From Alkalihalobacillus deserti (GTDB lineage: Bacteria > Bacillota > Bacilli > Bacillales > Bacillaceae_D), in NCBI RefSeq assembly GCF_020734105.1, contig NZ_JAJAFR010000011.1, forward strand, positions 50,947-114,946: a stretch of 64,000 nucleotides of DNA, read 5' to 3'. This document shows, piece after piece, positions 1 to 8,204 of this stretch. Each line of letters opens with the position of its first letter. The first letter of the stretch is position 1. The position numbers and the translations under genes were made by a program. A model generated the notes under the pieces. The model saw only the letters and a list, made by a program, of their open reading frames with translations. It had not been told where the DNA came from and ran no database searches.

Positions 1-535
1 CTTTTCGATCCCCATAATGGTAAAATGATTGCAAGGTCTGATTTCCATTAACAAAAGGTGGTAAATCAAAATAAATGTCGTCATATTGTTCCTCATACTG
101 ATCGCTCGAACGTTCCTTATCTAGCTTCTGTAAACAAAGATATTGGCTTTTTGACTTCGCTAACCTCGCATCAATGTTGATTCCAAGAATACTTGAAAGC
201 TTGTCAATATCTCCACCTTTTTTCACTAACTGTTCAATCAGTGATTCATCTGCACATGCAATAATGGCAGGCTTCCTCATATACCGTGCATAACAGATCG
301 CGTATAACAAGTAAACAATTGTCTTACCCGTTCCTACCCCTGCTTCTGCTAACATAATCTTTTTATCGATAAATGCTTTTTCTAGTTGAAATGCCATGTA
401 AATTTGTTCATCTCTAAGTTCTAACCCTGCTTCAGGTAAAATATCATAGAAAACATCACCAATCCAATCATTCAATTGGTCAAAAAAAGATTGGCTTGGG
501 TCAAAAGTAAACGGTAAACGATTATGTGTATTCAA
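1..535 (-). CDS. DinG-family ATP-dependent helicase, N-terminal part (YpvA-like)
   Basis: The reading frame starts at TTG 535, preceded by a strong GGAGGTC ribosome binding site, and runs off the left edge, so about 178 N-terminal residues are visible. The translation has a Q-motif-like region (LELRDEQIYMAF) and then a Walker A of the DinG/XPD type, AEAGVGTGKT, at about residues 61-70, followed by LLYAICYARYM. A later Cys (YLCLQKL) sits where these helicases begin their Fe-S cluster domain. Members are superfamily 2, 5'-3' DNA helicases acting in repair. The match to Bacillus YpvA is from memory; family membership is clear, the exact orthologue less so. Confidence 0.8.
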   Translation of the reverse strand, partial: MNTHNRLPFTFDPSQSFFDQLNDWIGDVFYDILPEAGLELRDEQIYMAFQLEKAFIDKKIMLAEAGVGTGKTIVYLLYAICYARYMRKPAIIACADESLIEQLVKKGGDIDKLSSILGINIDARLAKSKSQYLCLQKLDKERSSDQYEEQYDDIYFDLPPFVNGNQTLQSFYHYGDRK

Positions 536-613
536 GAATAGACCTCCGTATCATTCTAGATCAATAGGTAATTATCTAAGAAATTCAATCATTTGTCAAA
601 AAAATAAAAGAGA

Positions 614-655
614 TGACTGAAAAAGGTCATATTTTGACCTTTTTCAGTCACCCTC
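614..655. terminator. Bidirectional intrinsic terminator
   Basis: A perfect 16-bp inverted repeat (614-629 with 635-650, TGACTGAAAAAGGTCA) has a 5-nt loop and is flanked by A- and T-rich runs. It lies between the YciI gene and the helicase gene, both on the minus strand. The ACTGAAAAAGG core recurs in hairpins near 27.0 and 37.1 kb. Confidence 0.8.
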
Positions 656-719
656 TTTTTAAAGTAAATGTATGTATACAGTAATTTAGAAAAAGTTCGA
701 TCGTTCCTTATACATAACC

Positions 720-977
720 TTACATCTTACCCCACTCATGTAATTTCAAACTTCGTACCCCGTGAACAATATAAGGATCCTTTTCAGCTAATTTTAGTGC
801 TTCCTCATAAGAGTCACTTTGATAAATAACCATTCCACCTGTTCCATCTAGAAAAGGTCCTCTAGCAAAAATTTTCCCTTCTTTATCTAGTCCCTCAAGA
901 AATGCCAAGTGATCTGGACGATAAGTAGCATTCAATTCTTCATCTTTCATGTATAACATTGCCGCGAAAAAAGCCAT
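720..977 (-). CDS. YciI family protein
   Basis: An 85-residue protein of the YciI-like family, small dimeric alpha+beta-barrel proteins of uncertain enzymatic role. Visible hallmarks are the N-terminal beta strand, the RPDHLAFL segment with the conserved Arg-x-Asp-His, the GPF turn and the C-terminal DPY...HGV...LHEW. Length fits a single-domain member. The ATG start follows AAAGGAGAG at good spacing. It is the first of several small minus-strand genes and appears to have its own terminator downstream. Function unknown. Confidence 0.85.
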   Translation of the reverse strand: MAFFAAMLYMKDEELNATYRPDHLAFLEGLDKEGKIFARGPFLDGTGGMVIYQSDSYEEALKLAEKDPYIVHGVRSLKLHEWGKM

Positions 978-1004
978 TAATAATCTCTCCTTTTATCAAA
1001 AGTA

Positions 1005-1421
1005 TTAACTTACATTTCCTTTGTCAATTGAATTTGCGTAAAATTCAATAATTTCTCTTCTTCTAATAATTCCAATAAAAATACCATGATCATCAACAAC
1101 TGGAATGAAATTTTGAGAAATCGCAAGGGTGAGCAAGCCTTTCATCTCAGAATCGATTCGTACGGGCACGTTCTTCATTCTTCTCTTAATATCTTTCAAC
1201 TGAATTTGTTCAGCCATTTCAAGAGAAAAAGAATGAGTATTTTTTATTTGCCAAAGCAAATCACCCTCAGTTATAGTTCCTATGTATTTACCATGTCGAT
1301 CGATGATGGGGACAGCTGAATATTTGTGATGTTCCATTTTTTCTAGCGTTTGTCTCATCGTTGATTCAAGTTCTAAGTAAGCGACCTCTGCTTTTGGCAG
1401 TAAGAAAAATGAGATATTCAT
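1005..1421 (-). CDS. CBS-domain pair protein
   Basis: A 138-residue protein made almost only of two CBS motifs. The first covers about residues 18-60 (SAVPIIDRHGKYIGTITEGD) and the second about 85-128 (FIPVVDDHGIFIGIIRRRE). Stand-alone CBS pairs usually bind adenine nucleotides, and some Firmicute members bind c-di-AMP; the ligand here cannot be read from sequence. The ATG start follows AAAGGGAAG. The gene lies 27 bp upstream of yciI on the same strand, so the two may be co-transcribed. Confidence 0.8.
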   Translation of the reverse strand: MNISFFLLPKAEVAYLELESTMRQTLEKMEHHKYSAVPIIDRHGKYIGTITEGDLLWQIKNTHSFSLEMAEQIQLKDIKRRMKNVPVRIDSEMKGLLTLAISQNFIPVVDDHGIFIGIIRRREIIEFYANSIDKGNVS

Positions 1422-1513
1422 AGACGATCTTCCCTTTCACAACAGTTTCATCTCCCACTCTATTATACTCGAAAAAAAGAAAAATTACCAAAAACTGTTG
1501 AGTGAAAAAAAGA

Positions 1514-1539
1514 TGACTCAAAAATTTTAACTTGAGTCA
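1514..1539 (-). terminator. Intrinsic terminator of csgA
   Basis: An 8-bp inverted repeat (TGACTCAA/TTGAGTCA, 1514-1521 with 1532-1539) is followed on the minus strand by a T-rich run, just after the csgA stop codon. Confidence 0.65.
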
Positions 1540-1552
1540 CCCCCAAATTTAT

Positions 1553-1807
1553 TTAGATTAAAAGAAGCTCATATACACCGTTTAACTGTTGCACTCGTTC
1601 TTCATCCTGCTCACTTCTTGCATAATCCAATTCATATTGAAGCACTAAATTAAGAATCGTTGCTTCATTTTCCTCAAGATCTCTAACAAACTCATCTTCA
1701 TTTGCGTAATTATTTTGCTCCAACTTGTTATAAATTCTTTGACAAATTTTATGATTTTCAATGTGATTTGAAAGTGATTCGCGTAGAAAACCTAAATTAG
1801 AATCCAA
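1553..1807 (-). CDS. csgA: Sporulation-specific small protein CsgA
   Basis: An 84-residue protein whose N-terminus (MDSNLGFLRESLSN) and C-terminus (NGVYELLLI) closely resemble, from memory, the SigG-dependent sporulation protein CsgA of Bacillus, made in the forespore. It is acidic, with FVRDLEENEATILN in the middle, and has no membrane segment. I chose TTG 1807 rather than the longer GTG start at 1816: AAAGGGTGA lies 6 nt before TTG 1807 but overlaps the GTG, and only the TTG start reproduces the family N-terminus. A SigG-like promoter lies upstream. Molecular role unknown. Confidence 0.72.
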   Translation of the reverse strand: MDSNLGFLRESLSNHIENHKICQRIYNKLEQNNYANEDEFVRDLEENEATILNLVLQYELDYARSEQDEERVQQLNGVYELLLI

Positions 1808-1845
1808 AATGGTCACCCTTTCTGTTTAAGGTTGCTAACTTCCAT

Positions 1846-1875
1846 TAGGATGTGGCATTTCATGAAATTAATTCA
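1846..1875 (-). promoter_or_regulatory. SigG-type promoter of csgA
   Basis: Reading the minus strand, a TGAATT -35 (1875-1870), a 17-nt spacer and CATCCTA (1852-1846) match the forespore SigG pattern, whose -10 is CATNHTA. Position relative to the csgA start is right for a 5' leader of about 30 nt. Confidence 0.5.
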
Positions 1876-1997
1876 TGTCTTTGCCTCTGCCCAATTTTTT
1901 AAACAGAAGACCCTTTTGCGCAGGCGGCTTATTACAATTAGACTATATCCATTACTGAAACAGCTACACCTATGCATTTCCCTCTCCAACAATCTGT

Positions 1998-3371
1998 TTA
2001 CTGTCTTCTCCATTTAAACCGACCTGGTATAAACTCTTTGCTAAACAATAATAAAGATAATACTAATAAAACAGCAAAGCTAAGAAAAATATTTCGATAA
2101 CTTTCTGTTGGAAGTAATGTTGATTGCCAAACAAGTAGTAGTCCTGATAAAGCAACGCCTAACGCTCCTCCAAAGAATTGTATTAATTGTATCATTCCCA
2201 TGCCTGCTCCTATCTCTGGTCTTGGTAATAGTCTAGTCACTTCATTCGTCGTACTTGAAGTCAAAGCAGAAAAGCCTACACTCATAAACATATAGGTAAC
2301 CATAATCGCATAAGGCGTTACACTAGAGAAAAACGCAAATAAAATCGTTGCAACTAAAAGGAGTAGATGACCTAACACGATAATAGGTCTGTTCCCAAAT
2401 CGATCAATCATACGTCCAATAAATGGGGCGGCAATGGCCGACAAAATCGCGCCAGGGAAAATGATCATTCCTATCGCAGCAGCCTCTTTATAAAAAATAT
2501 TGAAAAGAATAATTGGCATTAAAAACAACGAAGAGAAGTGAATAATAAAAGCTATAAAAGCTACGAATAATAACTTCACGTAAGAACGATTTCTCAATAA
2601 ACTAGGCTGAATAAATGGGCTATAGATTTTATTAATATGTTTCCATAACCAAATTAAACTAACCAGGCTCCCAAGAAAAAAATAGATGGACAGGGTTGAT
2701 AAGAATAACAATAATCCAGTTACACTAACACCTGTAAGAACTGCACCGACAAAATCAAATTTAACCCTTTTTACTGCTTCATTTGGAAGCAATTTCAAAA
2801 ATACAGGAGTTAATAAAATAACCATTAAGGTTATAAGAAACAGATAATTCCATCCTAAAAATTGAGTAATCGCCCCTCCAATTACTGGCCCTAAACCAAA
2901 GCCTAACGACGCAGCTGAGGCTATAAACGACATAGCTCTCCCTCGTCTTGATATTGGAATGTATCGACTAGCAAGAACCATCGCTAAACCTGGAACAGCA
3001 CCCGCACCAAAAGCCTGTAAAGTTCTTGCCACAAGGAGCCAACTGTATTGATTAGCAAACAAGCCAATCAGAGAAGCCATCCCGAGTATGGATAAACCTA
3101 TTAATAAAAGACGTTTAATCGGTATAAAGTCAGATAAGCGACTATAAGTAACAGTTGCTATCGCAAACGCAATTGAATAACCTGATACGATCCATGAAGC
3201 AGCCGCAGATGTTAACAAGAAATCACCTGCAACAGTTGGGAGGGCTACATTAAACATCGTTGTATTCATTACAACCAGCCAAACTGTTAAACTCCATAAT
3301 AGAACAATTTTATTTTCATGCTCAAGGATTAGTTCCTTATCCTTAGAAAGACTAGATGCTTCTGTTGACAT
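1998..3371 (-). CDS. MFS exporter of the 14-TM (DHA2/TetL-like) type
   Basis: A 457-residue, very hydrophobic protein with the length and layout of the TetK/TetL-like 14-helix drug:H+ antiporters. Motif A is seen as YSRLSDFIPIKR and the antiporter motif C region as GFGLGPVIGG; a second cytoplasmic Asp-Arg (GRMIDRFGNRP) follows. From memory of TetL, three acidic residues used for tetracycline/monovalent-cation exchange are replaced here (NEM to NTT near residue 36, GEGVGP to GFGLGP, the C-terminal EGTG to GGAL), so tetracycline export should not be assumed. Located in the cytoplasmic membrane; substrate unknown. Confidence 0.78.
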   Translation of the reverse strand: MSTEASSLSKDKELILEHENKIVLLWSLTVWLVVMNTTMFNVALPTVAGDFLLTSAAASWIVSGYSIAFAIATVTYSRLSDFIPIKRLLLIGLSILGMASLIGLFANQYSWLLVARTLQAFGAGAVPGLAMVLASRYIPISRRGRAMSFIASAASLGFGLGPVIGGAITQFLGWNYLFLITLMVILLTPVFLKLLPNEAVKRVKFDFVGAVLTGVSVTGLLLFLSTLSIYFFLGSLVSLIWLWKHINKIYSPFIQPSLLRNRSYVKLLFVAFIAFIIHFSSLFLMPIILFNIFYKEAAAIGMIIFPGAILSAIAAPFIGRMIDRFGNRPIIVLGHLLLLVATILFAFFSSVTPYAIMVTYMFMSVGFSALTSSTTNEVTRLLPRPEIGAGMGMIQLIQFFGGALGVALSGLLLVWQSTLLPTESYRNIFLSFAVLLVLSLLLFSKEFIPGRFKWRRQ

Positions 3372-3682
3372 TGTTTACACCAGATTTCATTAATATTTTT
3401 CACTTAAAAATACGCACGATTTATTTTATCGAATCAATTTGCTTTAACCCTCATGTATTTACTCAAGTTTTATAATTCTTATCTTGAAAAACTCAAGAAA
3501 CCCCAGCTGTTTAGAGACCTCTAACCCCTCCTCCTTCATGTATTAACCCAACTTGATTCATACTCTCTTAATTTAAACGATATCACCTTCATTCTCTTAT
3601 CTAATTATCTCATCTGTATTTAAAATTGTGACAAAAATATGAGTTTTCATGAAAAATAACTCTAAAAATCTTTGTTAAATGT
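3372..3682. other. Divergent intergenic region
   Basis: About 300 bp between the MFS gene (minus) and the membrane protein gene (plus). No coding signal is seen. It should hold the MFS promoter, which I could not place with confidence. Confidence 0.5.
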
Positions 3683-3711
3683 TTCACAAAGTAAGTTGTT
3701 CATGATATTAT
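3683..3711 (+). promoter_or_regulatory. SigA-type promoter for the 3763 gene
   Basis: TTCACA (3683-3688) and TATTAT (3706-3711) are separated by 17 nt; each differs from consensus by one base. It lies 52 nt before the start codon of the downstream gene. Confidence 0.55.
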
Positions 3712-3762
3712 ATGAAAAATCCATCATAACAAAGTTACAAACATTAAAAATAGAGGTGTATT

Positions 3763-4764
3763 ATGAGAAAAAAATTATTGCTTTCATTATTTTTAGTTCT
3801 CGGTATTCTGCTGACCCCTTTTTTTGCAGACGCCCATGTGAAATGGTTCACAGAGTTAGAGCCGCAAAAAGAGTCGATTGAGCAAATCATCAATCCACAA
3901 TTCCTATTTATCACTTTTATCGCTGCTATTATTTTAGCTATTCTCCCTCAAGTACTACCAAAACTAATGATTTGGGTAACTCTAAAAAAAATAGATTCGA
4001 AGTTAGAAAGTTATCGTTCGTTCTCTACACTGATTCTAAAATATGGAACAGCGTTCGCTCTTATTTTACAAGTTCTAACAGGATCTTTGTTTGCGCCAGA
4101 ATTAAGTCATTATTCTACCCTATTAACTGTTCTTAGTTGGCTAGCGATTGCATTTTTACTTGTCCCAAACCAATATGCGACAAAAATCGGAGCTCTTGTC
4201 TTATTAGCTTTGTTTGGTATTATGATCGCTGATTATGGTATTTTCCACATGCTTGATTATGCATTTTATTTAGCCATTATTTTTGTTTTACTTATGACGA
4301 AAACGAAATATGAAAAATGGAGTTTCCCATTTTTATATTTAGCTACGGGACTATCTCTCTGCTGGGTAGCGGTTGAAAAGTGGGTTTACCCTAAGATGTC
4401 AGTTGATATTGTCAGCAATCATCAAGTCCCAACTTTCTTTTTTTCACCAGAAACCTTTGTGTCTATAAGTGCCTTCATTGAATTTATCGTTGGCTATTTA
4501 TTAATTGTTGGTATTTTAAATCGTCTTCTCTCTTTTGTATTAACCGGTGTTTTTGTTATGACGACGATGTTATTTGGTTGGGTTGAGGTAGTCGGTCATT
4601 TCATGATCCATATCATTCTCATTATTTTCATTATTGAAGGAGTCTCTTTTTACAATCCTCCTATCAAGATTCACAAAACGGTCTTTGATCAAATGATTTT
4701 CGTGTTCTTAAACTTCATTTTCGTTTTGGCAACCATCTTATTAATTTATTACCGATTTGCTTAA
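3763..4764 (+). CDS. Multi-pass membrane protein, DoxX-like
   Basis: A 333-residue protein with an N-terminal signal-like helix ending at FFADA, then AHVKWFTE exposed outside, and about eight more hydrophobic segments. The AHVKWF start after the first helix occurs in Bacillus membrane proteins annotated as DoxX-related, but no catalytic motif is visible and I do not recognise a function. The start follows AGAGGTG. It is monocistronic: its own promoter lies upstream, and a hairpin and dispersed repeat copy A follow. Confidence 0.6.
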   Translation: MRKKLLLSLFLVLGILLTPFFADAHVKWFTELEPQKESIEQIINPQFLFITFIAAIILAILPQVLPKLMIWVTLKKIDSKLESYRSFSTLILKYGTAFALILQVLTGSLFAPELSHYSTLLTVLSWLAIAFLLVPNQYATKIGALVLLALFGIMIADYGIFHMLDYAFYLAIIFVLLMTKTKYEKWSFPFLYLATGLSLCWVAVEKWVYPKMSVDIVSNHQVPTFFFSPETFVSISAFIEFIVGYLLIVGILNRLLSFVLTGVFVMTTMLFGWVEVVGHFMIHIILIIFIIEGVSFYNPPIKIHKTVFDQMIFVFLNFIFVLATILLIYYRFA

Positions 4765-4879
4765 AGTGATTCTAATAATAACGGTTATTCTTAACAAATA
4801 ACGGCTCCTGTGTTCTTTAAAATTGTGAACTAGTAGGACTTCAAAAACATAACGAAACACTTGTCCGTTAACAAAGTGC

Positions 4880-4906
4880 AGGCGTTTTCTCAGTGAGAAA
4901 ACGCCT
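4880..4906 (+). terminator. Hairpin after the 3763 gene
   Basis: A perfect 12-bp stem (AGGCGTTTTCTC/GAGAAAACGCCT) with a 3-nt loop lies about 115 nt after the stop codon. The T tract that follows is weak, so it may terminate either strand. Confidence 0.55.
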
Positions 4907-4911
4907 CTTAT

Positions 4912-5174
4912 AGAGCTTGTTCAAACCCCCATGTTTTAGCAAACACCACGATGAATGAAAACTAGGACTTACGCCTTAGTTTTCGTATAAAAAGGGAAGA
5001 CCGCCCTTTTTGAACCTTTAATATCCTCTCTCCTAATGCGGCGTTGCAATGGCTTCTCTCACTGCGCGTCTATCCGAGAAAACCACTCGGATCGACTTAA
5101 AACATTGCAGTGGCTTCGCTCATTGCTTCGAGCTTTTTCAAAAAGGGAAGACCGCCCTTTTTGAAAAAGCTCTT
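4912..5174 (-). repeat. Dispersed structured repeat, copy A
   Basis: Read on the minus strand from 5174, this is nearly identical to copy B (52571-52767) over its first ~175 nt. It opens with an 18-bp perfect hairpin (GAGCTTTTTCAAAAAGGG with its complement, 7-nt loop), then an internal nested-stem region starting GAAGCAATGAGCGAAGCC, and ends with a second AAAAAGGG/CCCTTTT hairpin. A segment of about 65 nt absent from copy B is inserted in the last hairpin, so the closing AACAAGCTCT is displaced. It sits between two convergent genes. Confidence 0.85.
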
Positions 5175-5217
5175 ATATATAAATTTTATTATGTTCAAAC
5201 AAATATTCCTTATTTGT

Positions 5218-6288
5218 CTATTGGACTTCTAGGGTCCAGTCATATGGATCTGCCATTTTCCCTGTTTGAATGCCTGTTAGTGTATCATACAATTTTTTCG
5301 ATAATTCCCCAATTTCTTTGTTGTTAATAACCATATTGCGGTGACCCCAATTTAGTTCACCTACTGGAGAAATAACTGCTGCTGTTCCGGTACCAAATGC
5401 TTCTTCTAATTCTCCTTGATCATATGCTTGATAAAGCTCTTCTAGAGAGATTTTTCTTTCAGTAACTGGTACACCCCAGTCTTTTAATAGTTCTATAATG
5501 GATATGCGCGTAACTCCCTCTAAAATACTTCCGCTTAACTCCGGCGTAATGACTTCTCCATTTATTTTAAAGAAGACATTCATGCTTCCTACTTCTTCAA
5601 TAAACTTCTTCTCCATCCCATCCAACCAAAGAACTTGTGAATAGCCTTCTTTTGTCGCTCGTTCCTGAGCTTTATAGGCCGCAGCATAATTTCCTGCAGT
5701 CTTAGCCGTACCTGTACCACCTTTGACTGCTCTTGTATATTGATCTTCAACATGAATACCTACAGGCTTAATTCCTTCTTTGTAATAAGATCCTACTGGA
5801 GATAAGATCATCATAAATTGATAAGTCTTTGACGGTGTAAGGTTAATGTTTGGCTCTGTTGCAATAATAAAAGGTCTGATATAAAGAGAATTACCCTCTA
5901 AAGAAGGTACCCACTCTTTCTCAATGTCAATTAATTTTTTTAAAGCTGTTAAAGCAAGCTCTTCATCGATGGTTGGAATGCTGATTCGTTCACTTGACTG
6001 ATTTAATCTACGGAAATTTTTCTCAGGTCTAAATAATAAAATACGGTCATCAGCTGTACGATATGCTTTTAACCCTTCAAATACAGTTTGCCCATAATGA
6101 AAAATCATGGCTGACGGATCAAGCGTAATTGGCGCATAAGGAACAATACGAGGGCCATACCATCCCTTCTCTTCTGAATAATCCATGACAAACATGTGAT
6201 CTGAAAAATATTTACCAAATACAATATTATCAGCATTCGGTTTTTCCTTTTTGTTCTTAGTATGTACAACTTCAATCGTTCTTGTCAT
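5218..6288 (-). CDS. ilvE: Branched-chain-amino-acid aminotransferase
   Basis: A 356-residue class IV PLP aminotransferase that interconverts leucine, isoleucine and valine with their 2-oxo acids in the cytoplasm. The family signature is complete: FEGLKAYR near the N-terminus, the PLP-binding Lys in GGTGTAKTAGNYAA (Lys196), and the C-terminal EAFGTGTAAVISPVG. Length fits the BCAT group found as YbgE/YwaA in Bacillus. I chose ATG 6288, which has GGAG 8 nt upstream; the alternative GTG 6297 overlaps that site. No T-box leader is seen upstream. Repeat copy A lies just beyond its 3' end. Confidence 0.93.
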   Translation of the reverse strand: MTRTIEVVHTKNKKEKPNADNIVFGKYFSDHMFVMDYSEEKGWYGPRIVPYAPITLDPSAMIFHYGQTVFEGLKAYRTADDRILLFRPEKNFRRLNQSSERISIPTIDEELALTALKKLIDIEKEWVPSLEGNSLYIRPFIIATEPNINLTPSKTYQFMMILSPVGSYYKEGIKPVGIHVEDQYTRAVKGGTGTAKTAGNYAAAYKAQERATKEGYSQVLWLDGMEKKFIEEVGSMNVFFKINGEVITPELSGSILEGVTRISIIELLKDWGVPVTERKISLEELYQAYDQGELEEAFGTGTAAVISPVGELNWGHRNMVINNKEIGELSKKLYDTLTGIQTGKMADPYDWTLEVQ

Positions 6289-6381
6289 GTCTTTCACTCC
6301 TATGTAACTGATATGTAGTTATTGTAAATAGTTCCTCCTAAGATTACAAGAAAATCCATTCAACTTGTAACAAACAGAGAA

Positions 6382-6407
6382 AGAGAGCGATTCTAAATCA
6401 CTCTCTT
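6382..6407 (-). terminator. Terminator of the 6418 gene
   Basis: A stem of GAGAG-GATT with AATC-CTCTC (one internal mismatch) and a 3-nt loop lies directly after the stop of the minus-strand gene at 6418-6912, upstream of ilvE. Confidence 0.45.
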
Positions 6408-6417
6408 TTACAACCTC

Positions 6418-6912
6418 TTATTTAGTTGATCTTTTATCTAATTCTACTTTCACATCAGCTTGAAAGGACGCCAAAACATCAGGTGTTAGATTTACTGAAT
6501 GGTTTTCAACCACATTTTCTAATAATTTTTTATTTTTATAGAATTCTTCTTTATCTGCATTATAATAGAACCTTACTGCCTCTTCTTCTTTTAGGTATTT
6601 TTTTCCTAGTTTCAAAAGAAATGTTACCGGTAAACCACGGACAGACAATGTTTCCTTTTCTTCTATCTGTTCTTGTTTATCAACTGGTTTACTTTTTTGA
6701 TTATCCCCTTGAACCATCAATAAAATTTCTTTTGCCACTTCTTCTTTAGTTAAAGCCTTTTTCAAAGCTTTTTGTCTAATTCTTTTTTTCTTAGACTTCA
6801 CATTAATTTTTTCAAGTCTCATAGCAGCATATTCACTGTACTCAATCCCGCTATTTTTAATGGCCTCTTTCAATTTTAGGTTGTTACTTTCATATGTACG
6901 TTTTTTTAACAA
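6418..6912 (-). CDS. Hypothetical Lys/Glu-rich protein
   Basis: A 164-residue, charged, soluble protein with no membrane segment; not recognised. The N-terminal half is strongly basic (KSKKKRIRQKALKKALTKEE), the middle is a Gln/Glu-rich linker, and the C-terminal part (about residues 90-160) looks like a compact helical domain (LPVTFLLKLGKKYLKEEEAV). The TTG start at 6912 follows AAGGGG at 8 nt. A possible nucleic-acid-binding role is only suggested by the basic N-terminus. Confidence 0.6.
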   Translation of the reverse strand: MLKKRTYESNNLKLKEAIKNSGIEYSEYAAMRLEKINVKSKKKRIRQKALKKALTKEEVAKEILLMVQGDNQKSKPVDKQEQIEEKETLSVRGLPVTFLLKLGKKYLKEEEAVRFYYNADKEEFYKNKKLLENVVENHSVNLTPDVLASFQADVKVELDKRSTK

Positions 6913-7189
6913 ATCAAAAACCCCTTACTTTCTTAAGTTATCATAGTAAAATGAGAATAAGCAATGATAGATTTTCTCCCTTTACTATAGTACCAAATAT
7001 CCTACTTTCTTTGTGCAAGTATCAAAGTTTTCTGCTAAAAGCGCTAGCAAAAATGTCTGTTTCCAATAGTATAACGTGCTTTCTATAAAAAAACTGTCGC
7101 AATTTGTTAAGCTAGCAAAATTTTTGACTTCGTTATTCTATCTATAATAAAAAACAATCCTATCTTACATATTGAAAGGGGATTTTGTC

Positions 7190-7285
7190 ATGGCACAATC
7201 ATTGCAAGGAAAAGTAGCTTTTGTCACTGGTGCTGGAAAAGGAATCGGCAGAGCGACTGCAATTGCTTTAGCAAAAGAAGGCGTA
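7190..7285 (+). pseudogene. 3-ketoacyl-ACP reductase (FabG-like SDR), 5' fragment
   Basis: An ATG with a good AAAGGGG site begins 32 codons reading [20 protein letters not shown] then [12 protein letters not shown]. This is the Rossmann start of a FabG-like short-chain dehydrogenase, with the TGxGxGIG nucleotide-binding motif. After codon 32 homology stops abruptly and the DNA belongs to a different, oppositely oriented gene fragment. The rest of the ~240-codon gene is missing, so this is a deletion remnant. Confidence 0.8.
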
Positions 7286-7286
7286 C

Positions 7287-7650
7287 TACATCATGTTCGT
7301 ATTGTACATTTGTAATGTCATAACTAGAGAAATACTCTTTCTGAAATTCTTTTAGTTCTGTACTAGTGATAATAGGACGTTCATCCGCATGGGCTTTCAC
7401 TAGCGTTGTTCGAATTGAGTCGTTAATTTTTGACAAATCAACCATTGTTTTTAAATAAAGAATCACCTTTTGTCCCGCTAACATACAGTCTCTCTTGGTA
7501 AAAATCAAAGCTATTCGAAAAAATATTCTTGAAATTCTCTTCGTTTTTCTGAATCTTGAATTTGAACCCTTTTTTCTTCCGACTCATTATACAGTCCCCA
7601 CACTTTTTACAATGATCGTTAAGTAAAACTTTCTCTTTTTCTATATGCGT
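7287..7650 (-). pseudogene. Frameshifted fragment of an unrecognised gene
   Basis: On the minus strand one frame reads a zinc-ribbon-like HCKKCGDCIMSRKKKGF, continues for about 40 codons and ends at TGA; the downstream frame then continues as MVDLSKINDSIRTTLVKAHA and is cut at the fabG junction near 7286. This suggests one ancestral gene with a frameshift and a lost 3' end. Short Cys motif apart, I do not recognise the family. Confidence 0.4.
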
Positions 7651-7765
7651 TTGTTTTCGGACTTCTTCAAGGCACCATTATGAAGACTGAATAATCGAAC
7701 CAGTGGCATAGTAATAGAAGTAACACAATCAGGATATATAAATGATAATTCATTGAAATACTGTA

Positions 7766-8161
7766 TTAATTTCTATTATCGCTTAAATATCGTACCCAAT
7801 CCCCGCTTTTAATCAGACTTTCACATTCTAATAACTTGTCCCCAACAACGTAGAGGTAAGCGTCTATCATTTCGGTTTCAGTATGTACAGGTTGAACCAC
7901 TCTTATATACTCATTCGTTTCATTTAATGGAGAATACTCTTCTAATTGATCAATTTGCTTTAATTGTTCTAGATTCACTTCATAAAGCTCACCCCACACT
8001 TTTTTTGTCTGATTCCCTTTTAAGACAGGGTAGCCAAACCCAGTATCATGAAGCTCGCCATAAACCCAGCAAGATGCAGAGAGTAAAGTAGCCTTTGTTA
8101 GAAAATGCTGATTGGTTTCACCCTTCCTCAGCGTGCCATATACAAACAGAGAATTATTCAT
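7766..8161 (-). CDS. Gamma-glutamylcyclotransferase-like (AIG2/GGCT) protein
   Basis: A 131-residue protein of the GGCT fold. The diagnostic substrate-binding start NNSLFVYGTLRKGETNQHFL is present, with GYPVL in the middle and the DQLEEYSP segment carrying the likely catalytic Glu. Such proteins cyclise gamma-glutamyl amines or peptides to 5-oxoproline; the substrate is unknown. I place the start at ATG 8161, preceded by AAAAGGAG, and discard a 42-codon upstream extension that is repeat-derived. Repeat copy C lies immediately upstream. Confidence 0.8.
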   Translation of the reverse strand: MNNSLFVYGTLRKGETNQHFLTKATLLSASCWVYGELHDTGFGYPVLKGNQTKKVWGELYEVNLEQLKQIDQLEEYSPLNETNEYIRVVQPVHTETEMIDAYLYVVGDKLLECESLIKSGDWVRYLSDNRN

Positions 8162-8204
8162 ATTTTCAACTCCTTTTGCGCATGTTCGACTTATAGTTAA
8201 GTCA

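Noticed and set aside
1998..3371. Call as tetracycline resistance gene tetL
   Set aside because: Key membrane glutamates recalled for TetL are not conserved.
5049..5327. 92-codon plus-strand ORF
   Set aside because: Composed of repeat copy A and the antisense 3' end of ilvE.
6289..6417. T-box leader for ilvE
   Set aside because: No specifier stem or T-box sequence; the gap is short and holds only the neighbour's terminator.
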